Source of the DNA: Lichenostomus cassidix | Taxonomy: Eukaryota > Chordata > Aves > Passeriformes > Meliphagidae | NCBI GenBank assembly: GCA_008360975.2 | Contig: CM039211.1 | Coordinates: 26,406,558-26,470,557 of the forward strand | Length of the DNA stretch: 64,000 bases | Reading direction: 5' to 3' | Part shown: positions 25,299 through 37,865 of the stretch, one piece after another | Layout of the letters: the number at the start of each line of letters is the position of its first letter | Numbering within the stretch: the first letter of the stretch is position 1 | Made by a program: the position numbers and the translations under genes | Notes under the pieces: generated by a model | Told to the model about the DNA's origin: nothing | The model's database searches: none | Seen by the model: the letters and a program-made list of their open reading frames with translations, nothing else

Positions 25299-26984
25299 CA
25301 ATCAAAAGGACTATAAAGCCACATGCTAATGTAGAATTCTGCATATTCTTCCAGACTATCTCAGGTACTGATATAAACAAAATCCATTTTACAGCGGTTC
25401 CTCCCCACATACATTATTAACATTAAATTTTTCCTGGCTTTCAAATAAAAAATCTATTCTTGTTACTAATGCTCAAAGTGCTATTTTCTAGTTAATGGAA
25501 TGGTAAGTCTCACCTTCTGAAAAATTGTTCTTGTTTTGATAGTTACATACAGTACTGGAGGTATTCAGAGAAACGTCTAAAGCAAGTCTTGTACTCAAAT
25601 ATGGCAATTGAAGAAGAATGGTTAGTTTTCTGAAACTCAAAGCTTTCTAACACCAATGAAACAAATAACAACATGGTCTCTTCTTTCAAGACAATTATTG
25701 TTATGCCTGAGTCACAGTGTTTAAGCATAAGTGTATTTGGTTACTTCTGAGAACAGCCAGGCACATTGATGCTGAGAGGTTACAGGCTTCTCAGGCTCTC
25801 TTACTCCCAGTCACACACCACCATTCCAGCTTCAGCCTTCCCTACTCCTTTCCTCTTCAAAAACATGAGATTTTGTCTCATGCAGCCACAAACTCTACCT
25901 CCTCTTTGCTGGGGCTGATGCTGTTATCTGTTCCCGCTAAGGGTCTGCAGAGTTGTAAAGTCTCATAGTCTTGAAACCTCTCCCTCCTTTTTTCCTCTAG
26001 GACCAACAGGAAAACAGAATTTCTTCTTCCCAAGGAGTTAGTTTCTTCTCTTGTGTCTCTCCTGATGTTATCTGCAGTCTCTATAACCACAACAAAACAT
26101 ACTTGGGTCTTCGTAGGTGTCCTCCCCACACACATTTCCTGCCTACATAACTGATACATTTCAGAGATGGGGGAGTTGTGATGATTTCAATTGACTTTGG
26201 TACATGTTGGCCTGAAAAAGGCGTAGGGCAGCCATGGGAAAATATCAGTGTTGAGGCTCATATGTGCTGTGAATGGAGATCTACTTGATGACGTGTTACA
26301 GAGGAACACAAAGCTTTCTGCTTTAAAGGAAACAAAATCCTGAAAATGCCAAACTGAGCTTTTCCTCAAAAAATCTTCTCTTATGAAACTCATCACAGCC
26401 AGCATCTACTGCTATTCCACAAATACTTCACCAAAACAGAAGTTGAAATGCAGTTTATGAATTGCAGCAATCAAGAGATAAATACCATTTGAAGAAAACT
26501 TTGTGTTTTCTGATAAATAAGAGAAAGGGAAGGAAATAATAGGAGGAAAGACTAATCTGCAAACTGGAAAGTGAAGAGAGGATGACAGTCTAAATAGCTG
26601 TCCTGTTCTAAGGACAGCCTATTTGGTTTCTGTAATGATTCTTCATATCATACTCCTACTTACAAGAAAAATATCAGAGAGGACAGTCTAGTGAAACCCC
26701 ACTCTTCTCTTAGAGATGGGGCCCTGCATTTGTACAGATCAAAGACAGCCTTTGGCCTGCCTTGGTAAATGACACCCCATGGCTCTTACAAGTATTTAAC
26801 ACTGAAGATAGGTGTGCTTAAAATTATTGGGGGTTGGAGGGAAGGAAGAAGTGAGGGGTGTGGAGTTCTATTAAGTTCCTATAATCTTAACTAGTGACCA
26901 TGGTTACTCCTAGGCATTAAACATGAATGTCAGAACAAATGCAATTTTCTAAAGTGTAACTGCAAATTAAAAAGAAAGGAAGAG

Positions 26985-27038
26985 TTAAGAGTTAAGATGT
27001 ATTTTACAGGATTAAGAGTTAAGATGTATTTTACAGGA
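26985..27038. repeat. Perfect 27-bp tandem duplication
   Basis: The unit begins TTAAGAGTTAAGATG and ends TTACAGGA. The first copy is 26985-27011 and the second 27012-27038, with no difference that I can see. The identity points to a recent duplication by slippage, and copy number may vary between individuals. Confidence 0.9.
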
Positions 27039-30000
27039 TACGTCTGATTTTTTTAGCAGCTAAATGAATCTGTCTTCACCTGAAGAATAATGGCTTTAAG
27101 AAGACATGCAAATTTTATTTAATAGAAAAAGTAGAAATCGAATATACATTTATTAAAAGTTATAAATATTAATCGTAGTTACTGCTATATAAATCCTAGC
27201 TAAACAAAAAGAAATAGGACTGTAGAATAATTATTCTTCCTTATTCTGACCAAATGACAGGCATTTTGCAGTAAATCAAACAAACTCCACAAGACAGAAA
27301 GAGTTTTATAAAAATATTTCTGCTGAAGTTAATTCTGTTTACTCCATTCACATACATTATAGTTTTGTCTCCAATGATGAAAAACATTTGTAAATATTCT
27401 ATTTTTTTTATTCATTGCAACTTTAATTTTGATAGCTAATAAACTGTGTCTCTTTATTTGTTCAATTAAACCCCAATTTTCTCAGTTTTCTTTCTTTTTA
27501 GGAAATGTAATTGGCCCATTAGATGAAAATCCAGATGTCCATTTCCTTCAGACACATTAATTCTTCTGAATTTTTTTAAAATCATCTCCTTTGTCTATGC
27601 CATTTAAAATACACCAATCACATATTATTTTGGTGTTTCTTTGCAACCCTTGCCTACTGTGAAGGGAATAAGAAAATTATTAGCAGAAGTGCTAATCAAT
27701 AGTAAGAAGCAATTTAAAATACTTCCACCTTCAATAAAATACTAATTTCATTTCATCTTTATTTTTATTTGCATGTAATTAGGAGTATATCTGGAAGATG
27801 GGTTAAATGGTCCACTAATTCCACTTCACAGAAAAGATGTTCACTAAATATCCTCACTGACCTAATAGGACTTTTACAATAATAATCAAGCCGAAAACAC
27901 TAACAGTATATCAATATATAACAAGACTTGCCTACAATCTGCTGATACAAATATCTACTTCCAGTTTCAAAGAGAATGAGAGATTAGACTTAAATTGAAT
28001 AACAGCTCTGATCGGTATGTTTATAAATAATCTCATGAACTACTGCTTCATCAGATAGTTGCTGAGAGAAAAAAATAATAAAAAAACCCACACAAGATTT
28101 GCATTTTATCAACAGAAAATGGGCCACCAAAATGTCATTATACAACACTGATGACAGTTTATCTTCTGTGTTTCCTCCCTTCACAGATCTTCATCATTAA
28201 GAAATTGAATTGTCCCCAGGAATCGAAAGGCTTATGAGATGGCAAGCAGCTCCAATATGAATTCTACTCAGCATATCTCATGGGAATAATATTGATATCT
28301 CAGCACAGAAGACATTGATTGGTATATTGCATATCTTGAGGACCAATGCCTATAAATTTCAGATATTTCAATTCCATTCTTTAAAGAGTTATCTCATTTA
28401 TTTGAATGTCTTTCTAAGGTAACAGAGAGGCCACTCTCTCCAGAAAAGAAGAAAAATCTGCATTTTATACTTTCAAATTAGGTGGGAAAAAAAGTGTCTG
28501 GCTGAAAATACATGAGTAGAAAACATTTTGGAAAATAAACAGTTAAACTAGTCACTGTTCTAATTAGAAATGAGCAATGATTTATTAAGACTCATAATTA
28601 GACACAGTCAAATCAGCCTTATGACAGAGGCATGTCAATCAGTGACTAATCAGACACAGAATTTTCTTAAATTTACTGAATATCTGAACAAAAAAAATGA
28701 AGAGAAAGCACAGAGAATTAGAATGTACTCAGCATAATGTATAGTACTAGTAGCCAAATAAGCTCCTTTGCAGTAGGAAAATGCAGCAATACACATACCT
28801 AGTATTATATAAATTTAGTGAAATTGATCCACTTATCCCTCCACTTGTCCATCAGCTGGATTTTTAATTATCAGCAACAACTATAAGAAAATCCACTTTC
28901 TCACACGGGGTGAGCCAATGAACCAACAGACAGCTACATACAGAGCCTTCAGAACTCTTTAACCTTTTTTCCTCCACTTTATTCACTAGGGTTTAGACAG
29001 TCAAAAGGTATACAAACAAAAAACAACAACAAAAAAAAAGACACCTCAAAACCTCTAAAACCAATCAACAGTCATATCACCATGACTTAGAAAAAACAGC
29101 ACAGGAATCCTCCTAGAATCCTTATCAATACCCTCTCCAATAACCACACCCACCCTGTGTTTATGTTATTTGAATGGTCTTAATACAAGGTATGAAAAAG
29201 GCACTAACATAGACTTCTATTGTTAAACTCAGCACAGAACCACTAATATTGAAATCTTCAGACCTCCTTAACTGTCTGTATTGGAGAAAAATTATACTCC
29301 TTCAGAACTACAAAGGGCAAGTTACTTTGGTCTTTTTTCTTAACTGCAGGATACCCAAATCCTGGTATTAGTTCACAGTGGCATGCCAATACACTATTAA
29401 TCACAGTACTTGTGGACAGCTGCTTAAGCTAACAAGCTTCTCTAATACTTTGTATTTTTTCACCTCTTGCTGCTACTACGCAGGATAACATTTCCTCCTA
29501 GAGCCCTTTCACAGAATGCCTGGATTCTAGAACAGTAACAAAAGATCTGATACCTGTTATACTACTAAACCATGCTGCTTCTATGTAGCTGATCACACCT
29601 TGAGTTGTTCAGCCTATGTAGGTGTTATTCCTACTCTCTGAAGAGGGAATTCAGAGCAGTAAAAAGAGTTTTCAGGGATATTCTGTTTACCTAAAAGGAA
29701 TAGTATCGCTGTTCTGATGCACATATATTAGCTACTGTCAAAATCACTACTTTTCAAGAAAAATAAGGAGGTGGCACAGTAGCTGAGGAGTCAATCATTT
29801 TAAGTGCTGATCTGAAGAAAAAATCCCAAATCCCATTTTGACTGGGATATTTACATGAATATATACATAGTAGGAGTAGGAACATACTGACGTTAGTGCA
29901 CTCTTCTGTGTGGCCCATTATGTAGCAAAGTAGACCACACAGCAGCTCCAACTCTACAATGAAGCACTTCCTGGAAAGGGTGTAGCCTCTAATGGAACTG

Positions 30001-31109
30001 CTGGTGCCTTGATTGCATACAGCAGGAACAGAGACCATCTTTTTTAATTTTGGGCTTTTCATTGGAAGGTAGATGCTCAGGAAAGCATAACCTTTTATTC
30101 TACCTCCTAGCGGATTTTTTTTCTTTTTTTTTCATGTGGAGGCAGCTGTTGCAGCTCTGAATGGTATGTCAAATGCTATATAATTATTTTAGGGCATATA
30201 CACTTGTTTGAGGTGAAATCTTCTTACACATATTTAACACTGTAGATCTGTTAATTCCAGATGTGTCGCTGTAAAAAGTGGGGTAAGGCTTCAGAACTAT
30301 TGTGTTAATGCTTTACAGATTATGGCTTACCTCCCTGAACACTACGATAACTAATATTCACTTCCATTCCCTTAGTGCTGTAGTTTTGACTGAAATAAAG
30401 ACTGCATGGCTCATTTTCATGACAAAGGCATAGAAAAGCTGTGTGCTTCTTTCTGCCCCCACCACCACCACCCAGCACTTGGCAAGCAATGCAAGTTCAG
30501 ATATGATTTATTTTTGAAACATTCAGTGTTCAGACGTTTTCCTTTTTTATGAAACGTTTTCCTTTTAAAATGAGGAAGTCTTTTGAAAGAACAGTATTTT
30601 GAAATAGCAGCATGTAACAAAATCACACTGCAGTTCTTTGCTTGGCAGGGAAAGCTAGAGGGGAAAATGCTTAAGAACATTTGATGTTTACTCCGGCAAC
30701 TATAGAATAAGACTTGCAAAACCTTATAATTTAGACTCAGGAGACTGGACAACTGATTAAATGGTAGATGATTTTCTTGCCGTTATTTTTCTTCCAGGTA
30801 TGTTCAGAAGCACCTGCATGTACTTCGAGCTGCTCCCTTAAAGGGGGGGCTATTCTGAATTTGCTGTGCAGAAGGTAGAACAGTGCCTTCACCGCACACC
30901 ACCACCATCACCCCCCAAGACCCACTTTACTGATGCACGTACTCCAGCGAGCACATCCACCACGGCAGCGGACACAGGTGTGGAAGCATCTCTTCGCTGG
31001 CGACAAAGGACTATTGTGCTTGTGTCACGTCGCTCGGAGCCCCCGAGGACTCCTGCTCCCATCGCACGGTCCCCCATCCGGAGGGAAAAGCTCTTCCCCA
31101 GGGAGTGTG

Positions 31110-31550
31110 ATGCTGGGCACGGCGTCCCGCCCCCCCAGCCCGCGACTGGGGCAGCCCGACACCCACCCCTCCACCACCCCCCGCTGCTGGGCAGGCAGTG
31201 CCGTCCGCCGCTCGCCCGAGAGCCCTCGGGGGGCCGGGGACGAGGCCGGGCGGGCGGGTGGTGGTGGAAGGCTCCGCTGCGCCGCGTCCCACCGGCTCTT
31301 GCCCCCCGCAGCCCCCACATCGGGGGGCGCAGACCCCCAAGCCACGGTCTCCGCTTCCCCTCCAGAGCCTCCCCCCGAAAGTTATTCTGCCCTCACGGGC
31401 GGGTTCCCCGCGGCCGCCACCCCCGACGGCACCGGGAGGGTGCCCGTCGCTTACCTGGCGGCTGCCGGGGCGCTCCCTCACGGCGAGCGACGGTGGGGCG
31501 CGCCGCAGCCGGGGCTGCCTCTGCCGCCACCTTCACAGCCCCCTCCCGAG
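31110..31550 (+). CDS. Doubtful coding first exon, 147 codons to a splice donor
   Basis: From an ATG at 31110 the frame is open for exactly 147 codons to the donor-like site CCGAG|GTGAGC, so an exon would end in phase 0. The peptide starts MLGTASRPPSPRLGQ and ends PSQPPPE. It is rich in P, A, G, S and R and shows no domain, signal peptide or motif that I recognise. The start context, GTGTG before ATG, is weak (no purine at -3). Stop-free frames of this size are common in CpG islands, so an untranslated exon is at least as likely. I list it only because a start, an open frame and a donor coincide. Confidence 0.15.
31455..31455 (-). other. Candidate splice donor, minus strand
   Basis: The minus strand reads GCCGCCAG|GTAAGCGAC, with the exon ending at 31455 and the intron starting at 31454. 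It matches the vertebrate donor consensus MAG|GTRAGT at all but the last position and is the best donor in the island. It would serve a transcript leaving the island to the left. Confidence 0.45.
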
Positions 31551-31551
31551 G
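31550..31551 (+). other. Candidate splice donor, plus strand
   Basis: CTCCCGAG|GTGAGCGATG places the exon end at 31550. It lies about 95 bases from the opposite-strand donor at 31455/31454. Confidence 0.4.
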
Positions 31552-31960
31552 TGAGCGATGCGCGGGGTGGCGGCGGGGAGCGGACGGGGAGCCGTGACAT
31601 TTAACCGGGGTGCCTCTCCTCCCTGGCGGGCTGGGCGGACGATCACCGCCCTCCTCTCCGCGGGCAGGCTGAGGCGCAGGACGAAGCCCAGTCCATCCCC
31701 GGAGACCCAGACGCAGCGCGCTGCCCGAGCCGCCGGCGGCTCCGCTCCTCTCCTGTCCTCTCCTCCCGCTTGGCGGTCGCCGCTGCCACTTCCCTGCGGC
31801 GGGGGGCGAGAGACACAGCAGCCGCAGCCGGGCAGCGGGGGAGAGGGTTGGGCTGGCCACCTGCCCCTCGGCGGGGCCAGGCGCCAGGGGGACGGCAGCG
31901 GGGCGCAGTGGCGAACGGGCGAGGCGGCGGCGGCAGCGCGGGGAGGCAGCGCCAGCTCGA

Positions 31961-31962
31961 GG
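31961..31962 (+). other. Second candidate splice donor, plus strand
   Basis: CAGCTCGAG|GTGAGGGCGG places the exon end at 31961. The intron side is strongly G-rich (GGGCGGGCGGGCGG and runs of G), a usual feature downstream of GC-rich first exons. Confidence 0.4.
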
Positions 31963-32790
31963 TGAGGGCGGGCGGGCGGTGGGGAGGGGAGGAGGGGGCG
32001 CGTCTCTGTCAGAGGCGGAGCCGCTCCTTCCGCGCGGCGGCTCACACGCCGGCGAGTACAGCCGAGGCAGCGGCGGCACCTCGGGGAGGCAGAGCGGTTC
32101 GCGGAGTGGCGGGCGAGCCTCCCGTACCTCGGTCGCCGCTGGGCCGCGAAGAGGCGCCGCGGGCAGGCGGCCGCCGGCATTTATCAACCCTCCCCGCCGT
32201 GAGGAGGGAGCGCGTGCGGCGCCCCCGCAACCCCGCAAGGCGCGGTGCTCCCGCCTCCCCGGCGCGGGCGGCGGCGCGGTTGATCCCCACTCTTTCACCC
32301 TCGCTCCCGCCCCGCCGCTTCCCGGGGAGAGCGGGGCGGCTCCGCGGCGCGGAGGTCGGAGCGCCCCCGGCTCCGCGCGGTGCCGCGGTTCGGGGGTGTG
32401 TCTCCCCCGGGAGCGGGGAGGTGCGCAGGAGGGGGAGTCCCGCTCGGCTGGGCGGCCATTTCAGGGGAGGTGCGGTGCGGGGGGCGAGGGCTCGCGGCCG
32501 GAGGCATCCCTCGGCTCGCACCGGGACCGTCCCGCTCCGCGCCCGACGGCTCCGCTCGGGGCCGCGCCGGACACGCTCCGGGAGAGAGAAGGACACTGTC
32601 CGGCGTGGCGAGGGGCTGCCTCGGCGCGGCACGGCGGCGGGCACGGGTCCGACAGGACGAGGGGGCGGCTGCGGAGCCCTCGGCCGTGTGTCGTCGCCGT
32701 CGGCCTTGTGTTCTTCAGGCGGCCGCGTCCGAGGCTTCCCTGGCACTGAGCTGAGGAGAGGACGCTGACCGCGTCGGTGGTGTGAGGGCG

Positions 32791-35700
32791 TCTCCAGCCT
32801 CTTGGTCGCTCGCTTGGCTTGCGCTTTCTGCTTGAAGAGCTGTTGCTGGCCCCGTTTCTTCCTGCACTTGCGGAAGTCAGTGCTGCATGGGGTTTGGAGC
32901 TCGGTACCCCCACTCTCTATTCTTTTTACTTTTTGAAATAGTTGGATTTAGCACGTTTTTTAATGGAGGACGTGGAGTGTAAGGTTTACACTGAGCATTT
33001 CAGGAGCAGCAATACCAGGTTCCTAAGATGGTTCTAAGAATGATCTGTTACTTCTTAATTTTTTCTACTGGCAGCAAATCGTATCCCTGTCATATCCCTG
33101 TCCGTAGAAAGCAGTTTGGAGTCTGCAATCCTCAGAAACCTGCATATTCTAAGACTGATGAAAATTTATACATTTAAGGATTTTCTCTTACCGGTAGGAG
33201 CAGTGACATGAAAGTTACAAAGAATCAAATGGTAACTGTGAGCTTCGCAGTATTTTGCATTCTCTGTTCTCTTTCACAAATGTAAAAATATGTGCATTTA
33301 CACAGTTTGCACAGCTTTTTGCTAACATAGCAGGGTGGGAGGTAAATGAAAACATACATAACCCAGACATGCTATGTTGGAAGTGGAAGACTTAGAATAA
33401 AGGAAGTTAACACAAACAGAACATAGTCCTTTATTCTTTTACTACCAATATTTTGTCCAAGGTTATGTGTTTGGGTTTTCGTTTTTTTCCAGCAGCATCA
33501 CACGATAGCCTTGGTAGCCCTACTTTAGAGATAAGAAAATTGTTATCTTTAAAGTAGAAGCTTTTCCATTTAGCTTCTTTAGTCAGCTTCAGTATTTATT
33601 TGTGTTACCAAGACTTCCCGTTTCCTCTTGACTCCTTCTCTGGCATAAGCCACCCTAACAGGGAGACAAACCAAAGGCCAGCTAGTTACCTTTAGCCACT
33701 GATAAATACAAAGTTAAAGAGCAGTAACTTGATGTTGGTCCAACATCTGATCATGCTATAATACACATAATGTACTCATCAATGAAATGGAGTAGTGTTA
33801 ATCCAGAATCATGCAAAACATCCACAAAGGAGAACTATGACTTATATTATGTTATAGGGATAAGCAGAAGGAAGGAATAATCTGTAATAAAATGACTGAG
33901 AGTTCCTGCAACTTTGGGAGAATAACCAGTAAAATGGTACCTCAGTTTATTTTTCATAAAATAAACTCCCTGTTGTCTAGATTCAAAAGCAATTAACTCA
34001 CTGACTTTTTCAAATTAACCCATATTTATAAAGCACTGACAGCATAATGCAACATTCCTTGAACTAGTCTCAGACTGAGTGCCCAAAGATATTAATTAAT
34101 ACTGAGTCCCAGCTCTTGAACTGTGGTTAGTATGAAAAAAAAAAAAAAAATCCTGAAAATATTGCTGAGATTTCTGTGGAGTGTTAGTAACACAAAGAGA
34201 TAGCTATTCTGAGGAAATTGCACTGATGTTTTCATACCCAGTGGAAATTTTATATTGCATATAGAAGTCGCTAAAATTTGCCAGTTAAGTGTAATTTTTC
34301 TGAAGGTATATAAACAGCAAGATAAAGTAGTATACCTACTCCAAATAGTTTACTGACAAGATGAAATGAGAGTCTCTTCTGAATACTGCCACCTTTATGA
34401 TTGTTACTCTAAGTGGAAGACAAAGCAGAGTAGTTGTACATGAAGACTGAATTACTACAGATTAAAAATAGAAACAGGAAAAATACTGAGATTCTCACTG
34501 TGGCCTTTGGAGTTGTTCCTTAGGAAAGAAGATGCTACAGGTAAAATCTGAAAAAAATTAGAGACGGAAACTTAAGCAGAATGGGTCACCCAAGGAAACT
34601 TTACTAAACAATGAAGTAATTGAAAGCTTTAGGGACTCTTCTGTATATCTTCAGTCAAATCTCAGTTGTGATGACCAGTTCAATATATTGTGTGTATTTT
34701 GTGAATCACAGAAGGTGCTTTTGCAGTACGATGCCCAACCTTAGTGCAGCTTGAAAGGCTTGCATTTTCTTTCAGTTGTAGGTTTTTGGCTTTCAGAAGA
34801 GATGAAGCAACATTGTACAAGGAATCAAATGTTTCCGTACTGCTGGCCATTCAGTCAGGTCTCCACATAAAAATCGAAGCTGATGAGACCTTTTTTTTCC
34901 TCTTGGGAAGTATGTGCATAATGCAATCTAAAAGCATTTTCAAAAGTGCCCATTATCTCTATAATTGAAAAGGGCCTTTGAAAGGGTGTTTTACTTCTAT
35001 TTTGCCATAAGGTCTGGAAAGGGATGGAAAAAGAAGATCACAACCAGACTTTCTTTGTAATTAAATCTGAAAATGTAGCTCCTATAGAAACAAGAAGGAT
35101 TAAGCATTCATGTTCAACTGTATTGTAAGTAAAGATTACAGTGCCTCTTCAAATGAAATTAAATAATCTTTAAATCACTAATAATTTAACATGAAATATT
35201 AAATATATCAAAAATGCTTCAGCTGTTTTTGGTTGTCTTGTAAAGGTTTCCTTTAGTCACTGTACTGGCACTCAGAGGTTTCTGTGGCAAGAATTCAAAC
35301 AGTACTGTTGCTTTTGGGTTTGGTATCTAAAATAAGATTTTTCAGATTTATAGAAATGCTTCACCTTACAAATCTCTGAAGAGCTGGGCTCACAATGGTG
35401 TTGTCATGCATGTTTTTGCCCCAGTATTCAGCATATTATTTGGCATCTAGGTAGGATGAAAGCATGTGTTGAATCATGGTTTGCACCTTATCATTGTGCC
35501 TATCTCTATCTACAAAGAGAAATAAAAACATTAAAGAAACTTAAAAATAAGAAAGAAATGGTTTAGCATCCAAAAATGCATGTCAGTATATGGTTTAAAG
35601 ATTCCAAAAAGTGCTTTCAGTGATAAATATACTGGAAACTCCAAATGTTAAGCATTTTCAAAAATATGTATTTAAAAAATGCTGCTCACATACAAATTTA

Positions 35701-37865
35701 CAATTTCTTGTGAAAAAAAATATGTTGAAAAATTAATATTTCTTTTGTAATATAAAATTATTCCTTACTCTGAAAGAGAGCTCAAAAATAAATTGGAACT
35801 CAAAGATTATTTTTCCATTACATACTTCTTACACTGACACTAGTTTCATTCAAGATCTTATATGTTCTTAGTTCAGCTGCTTTTACAAAAACACTTCCTC
35901 CATTTGACTGTTTGAGAAATGGTTTGCGTGGAATTAACAAATGTTCTGTTGAATTTAAGGTAGTCAGTGGGTTATAATGGGACCCTGCGTCATTCATTTA
36001 AAGCCTGTACTTGTAGTGTGTCTGCATGTAGGGTGAAACCTGCAAACCAGCAGCTAAATCTCCAGTGTTGAAGGGCGGGCACCTTGCATTGGGCAGCTCC
36101 TCCAGGTGTGAACAGGGTGTGTTCCCTAGCAGGTGGCAGAGGTGGGACTGCTGCCATCCATGCCAAGGGTAGCATTGTTCGTTTGCTGAATAAGAAAAGG
36201 ACCTGTGCTGGAAGTACAGTTGCTGCATGAACCCGACCTGCATTTTTGTGCCAAAATAGATTCAAATTCAGAATTTAGTGGCATGAGATGTGCTGTGTGA
36301 GAAGCATCATAATCACATATCTGTGAGTTCAAATCATGGTGTTTACCAAAATAATGCTATTCCGCAGTTCTTCATAGATTTTGTATATGCTGCATTAGCT
36401 TCCCAGTGGGAATCCCTGAGTTCTTCCTAGGCATACAAGTTTTCACTGTAGTAGACCACCCACTTGCCCCAAGTAGCACTCATTGGGGAAGGAGGTTTCA
36501 TGAAATATATGTCTACATGTCACAACTTACTATTAACAAATTCAGACCAAATAAATAGTCTGTCTTTTTCATCACAGAGGTGAATATTTCACTACCTTAT
36601 ACTTCTAATCACCTATAATGTGTCTCCATTATGTTAAAAAATATTCAGTAAATCTGCATCATGTCTTTAGAAACTACAAATCAGAAATTTAATTTTAATG
36701 AAAAATTCTGAATGAGAAACAATTCCACTTAAATACCAGTAGGAAGATAGCAATATAACTCCAATGCATATCTGCTAAACATTCAGTTCCCAAAAGACAG
36801 AAAACAAGCCTTTTTTCCCTTTCTTAAGAGTTGGAAAGGCCAAAATTAGATGCATCTCTGAGTGAGCAGAAATGATACATTCTCTTCTGTGCTTAATTAC
36901 CCACCTGTTCTCTCTTTCTCCAGAAGCAGGGCTATACAAACATAAACTCTCACAAAAGTAAAGTTATAATACATTCATATTCACCTGCTCTAGATTACAG
37001 AAGATGGACATAGAGGGACATTATGTACTTCCATTTTATTTGAGGATTATATGAACACCAGGGGTAGAAAGACTTCAAGAAAAGCACTGAACTGTTCTTA
37101 AGTCACAATCATATGAAATCTAGTTGAAAGAAAACTAGCTTATCATTTTCTTAAATTGTTTTTTGGATCTTATTCACTGTTGCTTTCCTCCAATTTCTAT
37201 GAAAAGCATGATGTCAATAGCATTAAGAGGATGTAATTTACCAGTGTAAAATAGGAGTACCTCACAGGTGAAGCCAACCTGAATTTTCAAAATTAACATT
37301 TTCTCTCAGCAATTTCTCTGAGCTACAGAACATTCATACTCTTCTAAAGAACAGGATGTAGCTATTGTTGCTTTTCAAAAGCTGCTCTAAATCATAAAAT
37401 GTTATTTAGGGCTAATTTGACCAAGGTTCTAGTACTTGTCATACACATAATGCAAAAAGAGCAATAGTTTTGTTGACAGATAAGGAATAAAAAAAATTGT
37501 GACATCATTTGTCATTTCTTGAAGAGAGGGCAATTTAAATGGCCAGCCTGAGGCCAGTAGTATATGCTAATACGTCCAACATTTATTTAACATCTTGTGT
37601 TAACTTCTTTTTAAACCTTGACATAGTTGTTATACTATCGGTACTTTTAATTAAAATACACATATAAAATTTGAAGAACATGAGGTATATACAAGAAAAC
37701 ATGTTGTAAACAAAAGCTAATGGAACATGCCTTGTACCTGCATAAAAATCCCAAGTATGATGATAGTTGATAAATAACTGAGTCTGTTTCTAGTATTGTA
37801 GTAACAAGGGCTCATGGCCAGAATTTACAAATGCTGTAATGAATAAATGCAATTTATTTTCAGTG
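32791..37865. other. AT-rich DNA right of the CpG island
   Basis: GC content falls within about 150 bases to the level of the flanks. No exon, RNA gene or repeat family is recognised apart from an A16 run near 34135-34150. If the + strand donors of the island are used, this would be the start of a long first intron. A somewhat less AT-rich patch at 36000-36250 has open frames under 95 codons with no recognisable product. Confidence 0.55.
34135..34150. repeat. Poly(A) tract
   Basis: An uninterrupted run of about 16 A. No retroposed sequence is recognisable next to it. Confidence 0.85.

Larger units (their letters stand above)
13216..30949. other. Long AT-rich stretch without a recognisable gene
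   Basis: Nearly 18 kb with no exon, RNA gene or intact mobile element that I can support. It includes a possible decayed CR1 piece at 21899-21948, an A-rich run at 25263-25298, a 27-bp tandem pair at 26985-27038, a CTCF-like motif at 21110-21123 and an NRF1-like motif near 19843-19852. The longest open frame is 148 codons at 18199-18645 on -, which starts with ATG but has no domain I recognise. Another of 111 codons lies at 30417-30752 on -. Conserved non-coding elements could be present but cannot be seen without an alignment. Confidence 0.5.
30950..32790. promoter_or_regulatory. Large CpG island, promoter with probable first exon(s)
   Basis: About 1.8 kb of very GC- and CpG-rich sequence stands abruptly in AT-rich DNA. 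It has many GC boxes (GGGCGG and CCGCCC) and no evident TATA box, which is the usual form of a vertebrate CpG-island promoter. On the + strand, donor-like CCGAG|GTGAGC (31550/31551) and CGAG|GTGAGG (31961/31962) point right. On the - strand, CCAG|GTAAGC (exon end 31455) points left. The left part is C-rich on + and the part after about 31.8 kb is G-rich, as expected if transcription departs both ways. The gene or genes served cannot be named. Long frames on all strands here arise because stop codons are rare in such composition. Confidence 0.88.

Noticed and set aside
31393..32298. 301-codon open frame on the minus strand across the CpG island
   Set aside because: It begins at a GTG and has no internal ATG. 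The P/A/R/G-rich text is typical of stop-poor GC-rich DNA.
31770..32768. 332-codon open frame on the plus strand in the CpG island
   Set aside because: It overlaps equally long frames on both strands, has no domain and crosses a likely splice donor. Composition explains it.
32870..32990. ATG at about 32886 followed by a short frame at the right edge of the island
   Set aside because: The frame is only a few tens of codons and has no clear donor. It looks like leader or intron sequence.
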